Made by a program: the position numbers and the translations under genes
Notes under the pieces: generated by a model
Databases searched by the model: none
What the model was told of the DNA's origin: nothing
Seen by the model: the letters and a program-made list of their open reading frames with translations, nothing else
NCBI GenBank assembly: GCA_000437915.1
Contig: FR900999.1
Span: 122,380-186,297, forward strand
Length of the DNA stretch: 63,918 bases
Reading direction: 5' to 3'
Source: Subdoligranulum sp. CAG:314
GTDB taxonomy: Bacteria > Bacillota > Clostridia > Christensenellales > CAG-314
Shown here: in pieces, positions 7,505 to 17,207 of the stretch
How positions within the stretch are numbered: the first letter of the stretch is position 1
Layout: the number at the start of each line of letters is the position of its first letter

Positions 7505-8663
7505 AAAGAGCTCTTACGCTACATATCTTGTGGAGGGGCTGAATACCGAAAAAAACCTTAATTTTCTCTGCGGAAACGGTATTTGTCTGTACGAGGTAAA
7601 AAAAATAAACAAAAAACAATACTTTGTGACCGTCCCCTTCAAGGAACGCAAAAAGTTGATTGCTTTATTGAAAAATAGGTGCTATAATATAAAATTGATA
7701 AAAAGCGGCGGCTTTTTGGGATTTTTGGAAAAAATCAAAACGCGCTTCGTGCTCGCGGCGCTTGTGTTCGCGGCTTTCTGCGGTTTGTTCGTCGCAAGCC
7801 GTTTCGTGTGGGACATAGAGGTGAACGGAGACGCGGACGCGGCGGCGGTGCTTGCCGTGCTCGAAGAAAAGGGCATAAAAAAGGGCTGTCCGCTGTCGCG
7901 GATAAACATAGACGAAACGGAAAATTTCCTTTCCTCGCGCATAGAAAGCAGTATGTATTGTCTGCTTGACGTCGAGGGCTGCCGCCTTTACGTCACGGTC
8001 ATAGAAAGGGAATCCGCGCCTCCCGTCGTGGATTTGAATCAACCCGTGGATTTGGTTTCGGAGTACGACGGAGTGCTCACAAGGCTGCTCACCGTTTCCG
8101 GTACGCCCGCGGTAAACGTGGGGGACAGGATAAGCAAGGGACAGGTAATAATAAGCGGCGTGCGCACCTACAACGACGGAACCACCGCTCCCGTGAGGGC
8201 GATGGGCGAGGCGTGGGCGACGGTCGAGTGCACGGGCGAGGCGGTTTTTTCCGAAACCAAAACCGTGCTTGAGGAAACGGGAGATTTTTATTATACGACG
8301 TATATAGGCTTGTGGGGCTACGATTCGATTCCCAAGGAAAAGAAAAAATACGAGTTCAGCAAATTCGAGGACGAGGTTTTCAGGCTTTTCCCGCTTGGTA
8401 TCAGGGTAGTCAGGCGACGGGTAGCGGAGTTGAAGGAGAGGACTGTTTCCGCGTCCATAGAAGAGAGTCTGCCGGCATTGAGGGAGGAAGCGTTGAGAAA
8501 TGCGCTTAAAAACGCGCCTTTCAAGCAATACGACAGAGTCGAATACGTTACGTTTAAGCGTGACAACAAAACGGTCGTAAGGGCAATAATATACGGCGAC
8601 GTTAACATAATAGGTTTAAACGAAGGAGATAAAGAGTTTGGCAAAAAAGACGGCGAAAATTAA
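7497..8663 (+). CDS. yqfD: sporulation protein YqfD
   Basis: A 388-aa protein of the YqfD family (usual length about 390-400). One transmembrane helix lies at about 83-101 (FVLAALVFAAFCGLFVASRFV), followed by a large extracytoplasmic beta-rich region with the family's G-(I/V)-K-KG-like POTRA segment (VLEEKGIKKGCPLSRI) and VGDRISKGQVIISG. It is required for efficient sporulation in Bacillus and is always next to yqfC. It overlaps both neighbours, so yqfC-yqfD-phoH are co-translated. Confidence 0.9.
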   Translation: MAEKSSYATYLVEGLNTEKNLNFLCGNGICLYEVKKINKKQYFVTVPFKERKKLIALLKNRCYNIKLIKSGGFLGFLEKIKTRFVLAALVFAAFCGLFVASRFVWDIEVNGDADAAAVLAVLEEKGIKKGCPLSRINIDETENFLSSRIESSMYCLLDVEGCRLYVTVIERESAPPVVDLNQPVDLVSEYDGVLTRLLTVSGTPAVNVGDRISKGQVIISGVRTYNDGTTAPVRAMGEAWATVECTGEAVFSETKTVLEETGDFYYTTYIGLWGYDSIPKEKKKYEFSKFEDEVFRLFPLGIRVVRRRVAELKERTVSASIEESLPALREEALRNALKNAPFKQYDRVEYVTFKRDNKTVVRAIIYGDVNIIGLNEGDKEFGKKDGEN

Positions 8664-9606
8664 CGCGGGCTCGGTTGACGCTTTGATAAAGCTGTTCGGC
8701 TCGTGCGACGAAAACATCAACATGATAAAGGACAAGCTCGACGTCGAGGTGGTGAACAACAAGGGAGAATTCTGTTTTTCGGGCGAAGAGGAAAATGTGG
8801 ACGCCGCTCTCGAGGTGACGAAAAAATTGCTCAACTACATCGGCAAGGGCGAGGAAGCGGATATAGGCAGGGTGAGCTACATCTGCGACTGCGCTCTCGA
8901 CGGTCGTCTTGACGAAATCGACCAGCTTTTGAACGACGTAGTGGCGGTTACCTTTCGCGGCAAGCTGATAAAAAGCAAGACCGTAGGGCAGAAAAAATAT
9001 GTGGACGCGATTAAAAAAAACACCGTGACAATCGGCGTCGGACCTGCGGGTACGGGCAAAACCTATCTTGCCGTGGCGCTTGCCGTGTCGGCGCTCAAAG
9101 AAAAAAAGGTGGATAAAATCATACTTACGCGTCCCGCCGTCGAGGCGGGAGAAAAGCTCGGCTTTCTGCCCGGCGACCTTCAGGAAAAGGTAAATCCCTA
9201 TTTGCGTCCCTTGTACGACGGATTGCAGGAGATGTTGGGGCTTGACAGCTATCAGAAGCTTATGGAAAAGGGGGTCATCGAGGTTGCGCCGTTGGCCTAT
9301 ATGCGGGGCAGGACGCTCAACAACGCTTTTATCATTCTCGACGAGGCGCAGAACACCACGCGCGAGCAGATGAAAATGTTTTTGACAAGACTTGGAGAAA
9401 ACAGTATAATGGTTGTTACCGGCGACCTGACTCAGATTGACCTGCCCGAAGGCAAAAAGAGCGGGCTTAAAAATGCAGTGACGGTTCTTAAAGACGTAAA
9501 GGACATAGCAATCAGATTTTTGTCCGAAAAGGACGTCGTGCGTCATCCATTGGTGCAGGAGATAGTCAAGGCATACGAAAGAGCCGAAAAAAGGCAAGGA
9601 GTTTGA
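8638..9606 (+). CDS. phoH: PhoH family ATPase
   Basis: A 322-aa protein with an N-terminal KH-like segment (1-100) and the PhoH P-loop ATPase domain: GPAGTGKT at about 135-142, ILTRPAVEAGEKLGFLPGD, and the Walker B region FIILDEAQNTT. It starts at TTG 8638, supported by GGAG (8625-8628). PhoH (YbeZ-like) proteins partner with YbeY in rRNA maturation; ybeY follows two genes later, the conserved Firmicutes order. Confidence 0.93.
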   Translation: MAKKTAKINAGSVDALIKLFGSCDENINMIKDKLDVEVVNNKGEFCFSGEEENVDAALEVTKKLLNYIGKGEEADIGRVSYICDCALDGRLDEIDQLLNDVVAVTFRGKLIKSKTVGQKKYVDAIKKNTVTIGVGPAGTGKTYLAVALAVSALKEKKVDKIILTRPAVEAGEKLGFLPGDLQEKVNPYLRPLYDGLQEMLGLDSYQKLMEKGVIEVAPLAYMRGRTLNNAFIILDEAQNTTREQMKMFLTRLGENSIMVVTGDLTQIDLPEGKKSGLKNAVTVLKDVKDIAIRFLSEKDVVRHPLVQEIVKAYERAEKRQGV

Positions 9607-9609
9607 TTT

Positions 9610-11040
9610 TTGAAGAACAGGCTGACAAAAAATCAGGCGATATTCTGTATGGCGGCGTATGTCGTTTTTTACGCGCTGCTTACGGCGTGCTGCCTGCTGC
9701 TTTTCGTAAGAAAATCCGATGAGGAATTTTTCGTCAAGCTGGGATATTTTATCGTGCTTGCGGTATTTCTCGGCGCGATTTTTCTGTACTTTTATTTCGC
9801 GGATATAGAAATTTTAAAGAGCAGACGCAAGCTGCTTGCTGTTATATGCGTTACATTCGTCTGTTTTCTGATTTCGATTTTTATTTCCAAGGTCAACGTA
9901 TTTCTCTCTCCGTACGCCTTATGCGCGTTGGTTTTGACTTTGCTTCTGGGGCACAGAGTAGCGTTGTTCACGTCTTTGTTCACGGTCATCATATATTTCG
10001 TGTCCAATCTGATTTTTACCGATTTGACAGGAGCGGCGCTTTACGGTTCGCTTTTCGAGGCCATTGTAACGATTATTTTGGCGGTTTTCGCGTCCGGCAG
10101 GCACATAAAGCGGATACATTACGTTTTTGTGGGCATCAGCATTTCCGTTGTCGCTGCGGCTACGGTCGGGCTTTCGTATCTGTTGTTTTACATTCCCGGA
10201 TATTCGCCTCTCAAAATCGGCTTGGGAGCCGCTTACGCCGCGGGCAGCGGACTTTTAGACGTTATGCTCATGTTTCTGCTCGTGCCCGCCTTGGAAAGGC
10301 TGTTCAATCTGACCACCGATTTCAGGCTTGCGGAGCTTACAAGCACCAACAATCCGCTAATCAAGCGGCTTTTCAACGAGGCGCCCGGTACCTTCAACCA
10401 CAGCCTTACGGTTGCAAACTATGTCGAGGCGTGCGCAATGGCAATCGGAGAGGATACCTTTCTTGCGCGTGCGGCGGCATATTTCCACGACATAGGCAAG
10501 CTGAAAAACCCCAATTATTACGTGGAAAATCAGACGGACGGTCACAACCCGCACGACGAAATTGCACCCGAGCTGAGCGTTTCCTTGCTGAAAAAGCACA
10601 TAATGTACGGAGTTATGCTTGCAAGGGAATACGGCTTGCCCAAGGAGCTTGAAAGCGCGATAACGGAGCATCACGGCTCGTTTCCCATGAAATTCTTTTA
10701 TTACAAAGCGAAAAAAATTACGGAAGGCGAGCTTGACCTTAAAAATTATTCATACGACGGTCCCACCCCGACAAGCAAAATCAACGGAATGCTGATGATA
10801 GTGGACGCAAGCGAGGCGGCTTTGAGGTCGCTTAACGTAAACGACGCCTTGGCGGCGGAGCGTCTTGTAGACAACATAGTCAAAGAAAGGCTGGATTTGG
10901 GGCAATTCGACAACTGCGACCTGACGATGAACGAAATCAACATAGTAAAGCAGACCATAGTGACGACCTACGTCGGCATAAGGCACGAGCGGGTAAAGTA
11001 TCCCGACGTCAAGCTGTCCGCACCGGAGGGCGAAAAATGA
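9610..11040 (+). CDS. pgpH: PgpH-type HD phosphodiesterase lacking the extracellular domain
   Basis: A 476-aa membrane protein with about seven helices in residues 1-230, then a cytoplasmic HD domain with GTFNHSLTVANY and YFHDIGK (about 293) and DGHNPHDE. PgpH (YqfF) hydrolyses c-di-AMP. The family is usually near 700 aa because a roughly 250-residue extracellular 7TMR-HDED domain follows the first helix; here the first two helices are separated by only a few residues, so that domain is missing. TTG 9610 is the start; no alternative upstream frame restores the domain. It overlaps ybeY as ATGA. Confidence 0.88.
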   Translation: MKNRLTKNQAIFCMAAYVVFYALLTACCLLLFVRKSDEEFFVKLGYFIVLAVFLGAIFLYFYFADIEILKSRRKLLAVICVTFVCFLISIFISKVNVFLSPYALCALVLTLLLGHRVALFTSLFTVIIYFVSNLIFTDLTGAALYGSLFEAIVTIILAVFASGRHIKRIHYVFVGISISVVAAATVGLSYLLFYIPGYSPLKIGLGAAYAAGSGLLDVMLMFLLVPALERLFNLTTDFRLAELTSTNNPLIKRLFNEAPGTFNHSLTVANYVEACAMAIGEDTFLARAAAYFHDIGKLKNPNYYVENQTDGHNPHDEIAPELSVSLLKKHIMYGVMLAREYGLPKELESAITEHHGSFPMKFFYYKAKKITEGELDLKNYSYDGPTPTSKINGMLMIVDASEAALRSLNVNDALAAERLVDNIVKERLDLGQFDNCDLTMNEINIVKQTIVTTYVGIRHERVKYPDVKLSAPEGEK

Positions 11041-11516
11041 AAATTTATTTTTCGGGAGCGCGTATCGGCGAAAAAAAACTGTTGTCAAAGGTACTTGATT
11101 ACGCGGTTGAAAATTTGCGTCAGCCGGAGCGGCTTTCGCTTTCGCTCTCTTTTCTCGACGAGGAAAAAATGCGCGCGCTCAACAAGGAAACGCGAGGCGC
11201 GGACAAGCCTACCGATGTTTTGAGTTTTCAGTATCTCGACTACATAAAGGCGGGAGAAAAGGTGGATTTGGACAGAAAGGAATATTTCGACGTCGTTACG
11301 GGGCTTGTGGATTTGGGAGAAATATATATCTGCCGCAGCATTGCGCGACGGCAGGCAAAGGAGTACGGTCACAGCGTCAAAAGAGAAAAAGCGTTTCTTG
11401 CGCTTCACGGTCTTTTGCATCTGCTGGGCTACGACCATGACGGCGGCGAGGACGAAAGGGAAATGTTCGCAATTCAGGAAAATTTCCTTGACGCGCTCGG
11501 TTTGAAAAGGAGTTGA
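11037..11516 (+). CDS. ybeY: endoribonuclease YbeY (16S rRNA maturation)
   Basis: A 159-aa protein with the zinc motif HGLLHLLGYDHD (about 123-134) and the upstream signatures LNKETRGADKPTDVLSF and LGEIYICRSIA. YbeY is needed for 16S 3' end processing and ribosome quality control. It is coupled to pgpH by a 4-base overlap. The dgkA and cdd genes commonly found between ybeY and era are absent. Confidence 0.96.
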   Translation: MKIYFSGARIGEKKLLSKVLDYAVENLRQPERLSLSLSFLDEEKMRALNKETRGADKPTDVLSFQYLDYIKAGEKVDLDRKEYFDVVTGLVDLGEIYICRSIARRQAKEYGHSVKREKAFLALHGLLHLLGYDHDGGEDEREMFAIQENFLDALGLKRS

Positions 11517-11517
11517 G

Positions 11518-12411
11518 ATGAAAAGCGGTTACATTGCAATCGTGGGCAAGGCAAACGCCGGCAAATCCACGCTGTTAAACAGCCTTGTCGGGCAGAAAAT
11601 ATCTATAGTCAGTCCGAAGCCGCAGACCACGCGCGACAATATTACGGGCATATATACGGAGAGCGACTGTCAGATGATTTTCGTGGATACTCCGGGCGCG
11701 CTCAGACCGTCCAACAGACTTGGCGACTACATGGTAAAAAACATAGAGGCGGCGACTGTGGACGTTGATTGCGTTTTGCTTGTGCTGGACGGTCACGACG
11801 GAATAGACGAAAGCGAGCTGGCTTTGGCGGAAAAATATTCCGCCCTTGACGCGCCGCTGGTGGTTGCCGTCACCAAAACCGACATCACGCAGCCGGAAAA
11901 GCTTTTTCCCGAGCTTGAAAAACTCAACTCTTTTCCCAAAATAAGGGAAGTCTTTGCGGTGAGCGCAAAAAAGAACAGAGGCGTGGACGAGTTGAGAAAC
12001 GGTTTGAAAAAATATCTCGGCGACGAAATCATGTATTTTGCCGAGGACGAGGTGACGGACAGACCTCTGCGTTTTCTCGTGTGCGAGACTCTGCGGGAAA
12101 AAATTCTGCTTTGCTGCGAAAGCGAGGTGCCGCACGGCGTGGGCATTATGCTCAACAAAATGGAGTTTGACGAACAGAAGCGCGTTTGGTTCATAGACCA
12201 AAACATAATTGTGGAAAAACAGTCCCACAAACCGATTATTTTGGGCAAAAACGGCGCCATGCTCAAAAGCATAGCCACCCATGCGCGCGCAAGCATGGAA
12301 AAGCTTTTGGGGGACAGGGTTTTTTTGGAGCTGTGGATAAAGGTCAAGCCTAATTGGCGGGACAATCCGTATATGCTCAATGAAATAGGTTACGACAAAA
12401 GCTCCGTTTGA
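11518..12411 (+). CDS. era: GTPase Era
   Basis: A 297-aa protein with G1 GKANAGKST (10-18), G2 TTRDNITGI, G3 DTPGA and G4 TKTD, and a C-terminal KH domain (KSHKPIILGKNGAMLKSIATHAR). Era binds the 3' end of 16S rRNA during 30S assembly. One base after ybeY; full length. Confidence 0.97.
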   Translation: MKSGYIAIVGKANAGKSTLLNSLVGQKISIVSPKPQTTRDNITGIYTESDCQMIFVDTPGALRPSNRLGDYMVKNIEAATVDVDCVLLVLDGHDGIDESELALAEKYSALDAPLVVAVTKTDITQPEKLFPELEKLNSFPKIREVFAVSAKKNRGVDELRNGLKKYLGDEIMYFAEDEVTDRPLRFLVCETLREKILLCCESEVPHGVGIMLNKMEFDEQKRVWFIDQNIIVEKQSHKPIILGKNGAMLKSIATHARASMEKLLGDRVFLELWIKVKPNWRDNPYMLNEIGYDKSSV

Positions 12412-12502
12412 AAGGGTGTGCCCCAAAAATTTTTTAATATACGTCGCCGTTTTCGTATATTTAATTTGCGCGCAACTCAAACTAAAAACGGAGGCTTGTT
12501 TT

Positions 12503-12604
12503 ATGCGTGAAAAGGAGCTTTTGTGGGAGATGTTCGTAAAAACGGGAAACCCGTCTTATTATTCTTTGTACAGAAAATTGAGCACCGATGATAGAGAAAA
12601 TTAA
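12503..12604 (+). CDS. yqzL: YqzL family small protein
   Basis: A 33-aa protein, MREKELLWEMFVKTGNPSYY followed by SLYRKLSTDDREN. The W-x-x-F-x-x-TGN-x-x-x-Y pattern and the position between era and recO identify the YqzL family of tiny Firmicutes proteins of unknown function. GGAGG (12490-12494) precedes ATG 12503. It overlaps recO by 17 bases. Confidence 0.75.
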   Translation: MREKELLWEMFVKTGNPSYYSLYRKLSTDDREN

Positions 12605-13316
12605 AGCTCTTGTGTTGAGAGCGGCGGATTTTAAGGAAAACGACAAGCTGTTGCTGCTCTACTGCGGCGAATACGGCAAAATCACGGCAAGCATACGCGG
12701 CGTAAAAAAGCCCGGCGCCAAGCTGAAATTCGCGGCGGAGCCGTTTTGCTTCGGGGAATTCATGCTTTCGGTCAAAGACGGACGCTACTCCGTGACCAAC
12801 TGTACGGAAATCGAAAGCTTTTTTTCTTTGCGCGGCGACGTTGTTACATATTGCTGCGCGGGCTGCGTCGTCGAGCAGCTTGCCAATACGGGACAGGAAA
12901 ATCAGTCGGAGCCGCAGCTTTTGTTGCTTGCGTTGAAGACTCTCAAAGCATTGGAGGAAAAAAACGCGGCTTCCAAGACAATTCTGATAAAATTCCTGCT
13001 TGAAAGCATGAAGACGGCGGGGTTCGGTCTTTCCTTCGACAAATGCAGCATGTGCGGCAGCCGCACCTTTGACAGAATGTATCTTAATCTGGATATAGGA
13101 GGCGCCGTATGCCCGCTGTGCAAACACGACTGCTCCTCCCGCGAGCTTGACGCAAGAGTTTTCAATTGTCTGCGCACGTTAGATTTGCAGCCCTTTGAGA
13201 GACTTTCCGCTCTGAGATTCGACGCATTCGAGAATGATTGTCTAAAAGCTTTGGACGCGTATGTCACGAGCGTTATTAAAAAACTTAACAGCCTGCAAAT
13301 GTTGTTGAAAATGTAA
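12588..13316 (+). CDS. recO: DNA repair protein RecO
   Basis: A 242-aa protein with the RecO OB-fold N-terminus (ALVLRAADFKENDKLLLLY, ITASIRGVKKPGAKL) and a zinc site: CSMCGS near residue 153 and CPLCKHDC about 20 residues on. RecO loads RecA and anneals strands in the RecFOR pathway. It overlaps the yqzL 3' end. Confidence 0.94.
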   Translation: MIEKIKALVLRAADFKENDKLLLLYCGEYGKITASIRGVKKPGAKLKFAAEPFCFGEFMLSVKDGRYSVTNCTEIESFFSLRGDVVTYCCAGCVVEQLANTGQENQSEPQLLLLALKTLKALEEKNAASKTILIKFLLESMKTAGFGLSFDKCSMCGSRTFDRMYLNLDIGGAVCPLCKHDCSSRELDARVFNCLRTLDLQPFERLSALRFDAFENDCLKALDAYVTSVIKKLNSLQMLLKM

Positions 13317-13387
13317 AATTTTTTATTAAAACCCAAAAAAGTCACTCAATCTGTTGTTAAAGGCGAAAATATTTGTTAAAATGTAAA

Positions 13388-13417
13388 GCGGTCTTGATGG
13401 CAAAGACCGCGTTTTTT
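13388..13417 (+). terminator. rho-independent terminator after recO
   Basis: GCGGTCTT (13388-13395) pairs with AAGACCGC (13403-13410), followed by six T. It lies upstream of ppdK, so it either ends the recO operon or acts as an attenuator in a ppdK leader. Confidence 0.75.
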
Positions 13418-13444
13418 ATGCAATTACTATATGGAGGAAGATAT

Positions 13445-16072
13445 ATGACAAAGTACGTTTACCTGTTCAATGAAGGAAACGGCAAAATGCGCGAGCTTTT
13501 GGGCGGCAAAGGAGCCAACCTTGCCGAGATGATGAATCTCGGTCTTCCCGTACCCGACGGCTTTACCGTCACGACGGAGGCGTGCAACAAGTATTACGAG
13601 GACGGAAAAACGCTTTCCGAGGAAGTCAGAGAGCAGATTTTCCAAGCGCTTGAAAAGACGGAAAAGAAGCTGGGCAAAAAGCTGGGCGACGTCAAAAATC
13701 CCTTGCTCGTGTCTGTGCGCAGCGGCGCGAGAGCGTCCATGCCGGGCATGATGGACACTATACTCAATCTCGGACTCAACGACGAAACGGTAGAGGGGCT
13801 GGCAACGCTTACGAGCAATCCCCGTTTTGCTTACGACAGTTACAGACGTTTTATACAGATGTTTTCCGACGTCGTTATGGAAATTTCCAAGGACAATTAC
13901 GAAAAGCTTTTGGAAAAGGCAAAGCAGGCCAAGGGCGTGACGCTTGACACCGAGCTTGACGCAAACGACCTCAAAAAACTCGTAGTCGAATTTAAGCAGA
14001 CCTATAAAAAACTCAAAGGAGAGGAATTTCCCCAAGACCCCAAGGAGCAGCTCATACAGGCGGTTCTTGCGGTGTTCCGCAGCTGGGACAACCCGAGAGC
14101 AATTTATTACAGAAGGATGAACGATATTCCCTCCGATTGGGGAACGGCGGTCAACGTGCAATCGATGGTTTTCGGCAACATGGGCGAGGACTCGGGAACG
14201 GGCGTTGCCTTTACACGCAATCCCGCAACGGGCGAAAAGCAGCTGTTCGGCGAGTATCTGATGAACGCGCAGGGCGAGGACGTCGTGGCGGGAATCCGTA
14301 CTCCTCAATCCATAGCTCAGCTCGAAAAGCAGAACAAGGCGGTTTACGAACAGTTTGTCGGCATCTGCAAAATCCTCGAAGACCATTACAGGGATATGCA
14401 GGACATGGAGTTCACAATCGAAAGAGGCAAGCTTTATATGCTTCAAACGCGCAACGGCAAGCGTACCGCCGTCGCCGCGCTCAAAATAGCCATTGATATG
14501 GTGGAAGAGGGCAGAATAGACGAAAAGGAAGCCGTATTGAGAATCGAGCCCAAGCAGCTTGACGCTCTGCTGCACCCTCAGTTCGACCCCGATGCTCTCA
14601 AAAAGGCCAAGCCGATTGCCACCGCGCTTGCCGCAAGTCCGGGCGCTGCCTGCGGAAAGGTTTACACCACGGCGGAAAAAGCCATTGCGGCGGCTGCCAA
14701 GGGTGAAAAGGTAGTGCTGGTAAGACAGGAAACCTCTCCCGAGGACATCGAGGGCATGGCTGTATCGCAGGGCGTTCTTACCGCGTGCGGCGGCATGACC
14801 TCCCACGCCGCGGTAGTTGCGCGCGGCATGGGTACCTGCTGCGTTGCGGGCTGCAAAGAGCTGATTATCGAAGCGGGCAATGATTTCTTCCATATAAACG
14901 GAAAAAAATACAACGAGGGCGACGTGATTTCGCTTGACGGAAGCACGGGCAATGTTTACGGAGAGGCTATTCCTACAATGGAGGCGTCCGTGACCGGCAA
15001 TTTCGGCACAATCATGAGTTGGGCAAACAAGTACCGCGTCATGAAGGTAAGAACCAACGCCGACACTCCCAAAGACGCAGCCAACGCCGTGCGTTTCGGT
15101 GCGGAAGGCATAGGTCTCTGCCGCACGGAGCATATGTTCTTCGACAGCGACAGAATCATGCCCATGCGCGAAATGATTGTGTCCAAAACGGAGCAGGAGC
15201 GCAGAAAAGCGCTTGCAAAACTGCTGCCCATGCAGAGAAAGGACTTTGAAGGCATTTACGAGGCGATGGAGGGCAGACCCGTCACCATACGCTTCCTCGA
15301 CCCGCCTCTGCATGAATTTCTCCCCCACAAGGACGAGGAAATAAAAGAGCTTGCCCAACAGATGGGACTTGGTTTTTCGGAGCTTAAAGCCACCGTTATC
15401 GGTCTGCACGAATTCAATCCCATGCTCGGTCACCGCGGCTGCCGTCTTTCCGTGACGTATCCGGAGATTGCGGAAATGCAGACCAGAGCCGTAATAGAGG
15501 CGGCGCTCAACGTCAAAAAGAGCAAAGGCTACGATATCGTGCCCGAAATCATGATTCCTCTTGTAGGAGAGCTTAAAGAGCTTGAATTTGTCAAAAATGT
15601 CGTGGATGCAACGGCAAAGAAGGTCATGGAGGAGCGCGGCGAAAAAATAAATTATCTCGTGGGCACTATGATAGAGGTTCCCCGCGCGGCAATCACGGCT
15701 TCGGAAATCGCAAAAGCGGCTCAGTTTTTCAGCTTCGGCACAAACGACCTTACGCAGATGACTTTCGGTTTCTCGCGCGACGACGCCGGCAAGTTCCTGC
15801 CCTACTATTACGAAAAGAAGATTTTTGAAAGCGACCCGTTTGCCAGACTCGACAGGTCGGGCGTAGGCAAGCTCGTAGAAATGGCGGTGGAGGGCGGAAG
15901 AAAAACCCGTCCCGACATCAAGCTCGGTATCTGCGGCGAACACGGCGGCGACCCCAGCTCGGTTGAGTTTTGCCACAACATCGGGTTGGCGTACGTTTCC
16001 TGCTCGCCTTTCAGAGTGCCTATTGCCATTCTTGCGGCGGCGCAGGCGAATATTAAACACCCGAGGGGCTAA
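13445..16072 (+). CDS. ppdK: pyruvate, phosphate dikinase
   Basis: An 875-aa enzyme, standard PPDK length. ATG 13445 follows GGAGGAAG (13432-13439) and gives the usual N-terminus (MTKYVYLFNEGN). Domains in order: ATP-grasp nucleotide-binding (1-340, GGKGANLAEM, SVRSGARASMPGMMDTILNL), phosphohistidine swivel with catalytic His in GGMTSHAAVVARG (454), and PEP/pyruvate TIM barrel with GICGEHGGDPSS near the C-terminus. It interconverts pyruvate, ATP and Pi with PEP, AMP and PPi, often used glycolytically with PPi in Clostridia. No adjacent PPDK regulatory kinase is present. Confidence 0.97.
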   Translation: MTKYVYLFNEGNGKMRELLGGKGANLAEMMNLGLPVPDGFTVTTEACNKYYEDGKTLSEEVREQIFQALEKTEKKLGKKLGDVKNPLLVSVRSGARASMPGMMDTILNLGLNDETVEGLATLTSNPRFAYDSYRRFIQMFSDVVMEISKDNYEKLLEKAKQAKGVTLDTELDANDLKKLVVEFKQTYKKLKGEEFPQDPKEQLIQAVLAVFRSWDNPRAIYYRRMNDIPSDWGTAVNVQSMVFGNMGEDSGTGVAFTRNPATGEKQLFGEYLMNAQGEDVVAGIRTPQSIAQLEKQNKAVYEQFVGICKILEDHYRDMQDMEFTIERGKLYMLQTRNGKRTAVAALKIAIDMVEEGRIDEKEAVLRIEPKQLDALLHPQFDPDALKKAKPIATALAASPGAACGKVYTTAEKAIAAAAKGEKVVLVRQETSPEDIEGMAVSQGVLTACGGMTSHAAVVARGMGTCCVAGCKELIIEAGNDFFHINGKKYNEGDVISLDGSTGNVYGEAIPTMEASVTGNFGTIMSWANKYRVMKVRTNADTPKDAANAVRFGAEGIGLCRTEHMFFDSDRIMPMREMIVSKTEQERRKALAKLLPMQRKDFEGIYEAMEGRPVTIRFLDPPLHEFLPHKDEEIKELAQQMGLGFSELKATVIGLHEFNPMLGHRGCRLSVTYPEIAEMQTRAVIEAALNVKKSKGYDIVPEIMIPLVGELKELEFVKNVVDATAKKVMEERGEKINYLVGTMIEVPRAAITASEIAKAAQFFSFGTNDLTQMTFGFSRDDAGKFLPYYYEKKIFESDPFARLDRSGVGKLVEMAVEGGRKTRPDIKLGICGEHGGDPSSVEFCHNIGLAYVSCSPFRVPIAILAAAQANIKHPRG

Positions 16073-16199
16073 TGGCTTTTCGCCTGAAAAACCACTTTTA
16101 CAATAACGATTGACGTCTCAATCGCAAGGGAATATTACAAACGCCTCGGAGTAAAATTCTTCAGGACACGTTTTACCCCCATAACAATGGTGGTTTATA

Positions 16200-16252
16200 T
16201 AACTTAATAACACAAAGAGACTGTTTCCGCTTCGGTTACAGTCTCTTTTTTT
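16200..16252 (+). repeat. direct repeat copy A, containing a terminator
   Basis: A 53-bp stretch containing a strong terminator: AAAGAGACTGT (16214-16224) pairs with ACAGTCTCTTT (16238-16248), then T run. By eye it matches 58,542-58,594 at 49 of 53 positions, same orientation. The two copies flank the HipA/helicase island together with the element inserted in it. Confidence 0.8.
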
Positions 16253-16346
16253 CGACAAAGTGCTTTCAAAAAAGTATCAAAATTATATAATAGACTTATT
16301 GACACTAACGCAATTTTTTGTTAAAATAGTGCAAAAGGAGACATGC

Positions 16347-17204
16347 ATGAAGGATTTTTCTAAATATAAAATAGATGAAGATGTCTTTTATTCTGGTGCC
16401 GAGCGAAAGGGGCAGATAACCATAAACGGAAACAGATATATAATTAAGTATCAGAAGAGCTCTGAAATCGGGTTGATCTACAACCATGTCTCAGAATATC
16501 TGGGAAGTCATATATTTGAACTTTTTGGCATTCCCGTTCAGGATACAGAACTCGGCGTCTACAAGGGCGAAAATATTGTTTTGCTAAGGAATTTCTGTGA
16601 AGTTGGTGAAGTGCTTGTGCATTTCAACGATGTGGGTGAAAGTTCTTTGGAAGAAGATAAGGAGTTGTTTCAATACTCCTATGGCGATATACAGAAGATG
16701 CTTGAAGAAAACAGAAAGCTTACTAATGTTCAGGAAACGGTGCAAAGGTTCTGGGATATTTTTATAGTCGATGCCTTGAACGGCAACTTCGACAGGCACG
16801 GCGGCAACTGGGGTTTTATAAAAAAAGATAATAAGTATTCAATGGCTCCCGTTTACGATAACGGTTCAAGTATGTATCCTAGACTCAATACAGATGAGAG
16901 AATATCGGAAGTGTTAAATTGTCAGGAGGAGTTGGATAAGAGGATTTATCAATTCCCGACTTCACATATAAAGCTTGACGGCAGAAAGAGTTCATATTAC
17001 GAAGTAATAAGCAGTTTACAGTTCGAAGAGTGCAATAACGCATTGAAAAGAATTGTGCCTAAAATTGATTTTGACAAAATAGATAAGTTGATTGACTCAA
17101 TAGAAGATATTAGCGATATAAGAAGAAAATTTTATAAGACAATGTATCGCCGTCGATATGAAAAGATATTAAAGGCGGCATTCGAAAAATTAAAAGACAG
17201 GTGA
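16347..17204 (+). CDS. HipA/HipT-like serine/threonine kinase
   Basis: A 285-aa protein with the HipA C-terminal kinase fold: catalytic loop DALNGNFDRHGGNWGF (about 142-157) and metal-binding APVYDNGSSM (about 168-177), the HipA counterparts of HRD and DFG. It lacks the usual N-terminal HipA subdomain, as do the stand-alone HipT kinases of HipBST systems. ATG 16347 follows AAAGGAG (16334-16340). HipA-family toxins phosphorylate aminoacyl-tRNA synthetases; the target here is unknown. The next gene, three bases on, is its probable partner. AT content is higher than in the preceding core genes. Confidence 0.8.
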   Translation: MKDFSKYKIDEDVFYSGAERKGQITINGNRYIIKYQKSSEIGLIYNHVSEYLGSHIFELFGIPVQDTELGVYKGENIVLLRNFCEVGEVLVHFNDVGESSLEEDKELFQYSYGDIQKMLEENRKLTNVQETVQRFWDIFIVDALNGNFDRHGGNWGFIKKDNKYSMAPVYDNGSSMYPRLNTDERISEVLNCQEELDKRIYQFPTSHIKLDGRKSSYYEVISSLQFEECNNALKRIVPKIDFDKIDKLIDSIEDISDIRRKFYKTMYRRRYEKILKAAFEKLKDR

Positions 17205-17207
17205 TGT

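Noticed and set aside
13427..16060. An 877-codon open frame on the minus strand across ppdK
   Set aside because: It mirrors the codon pattern of ppdK, has no family-like motif or ribosome site, and PPDK is unmistakable on the + strand.
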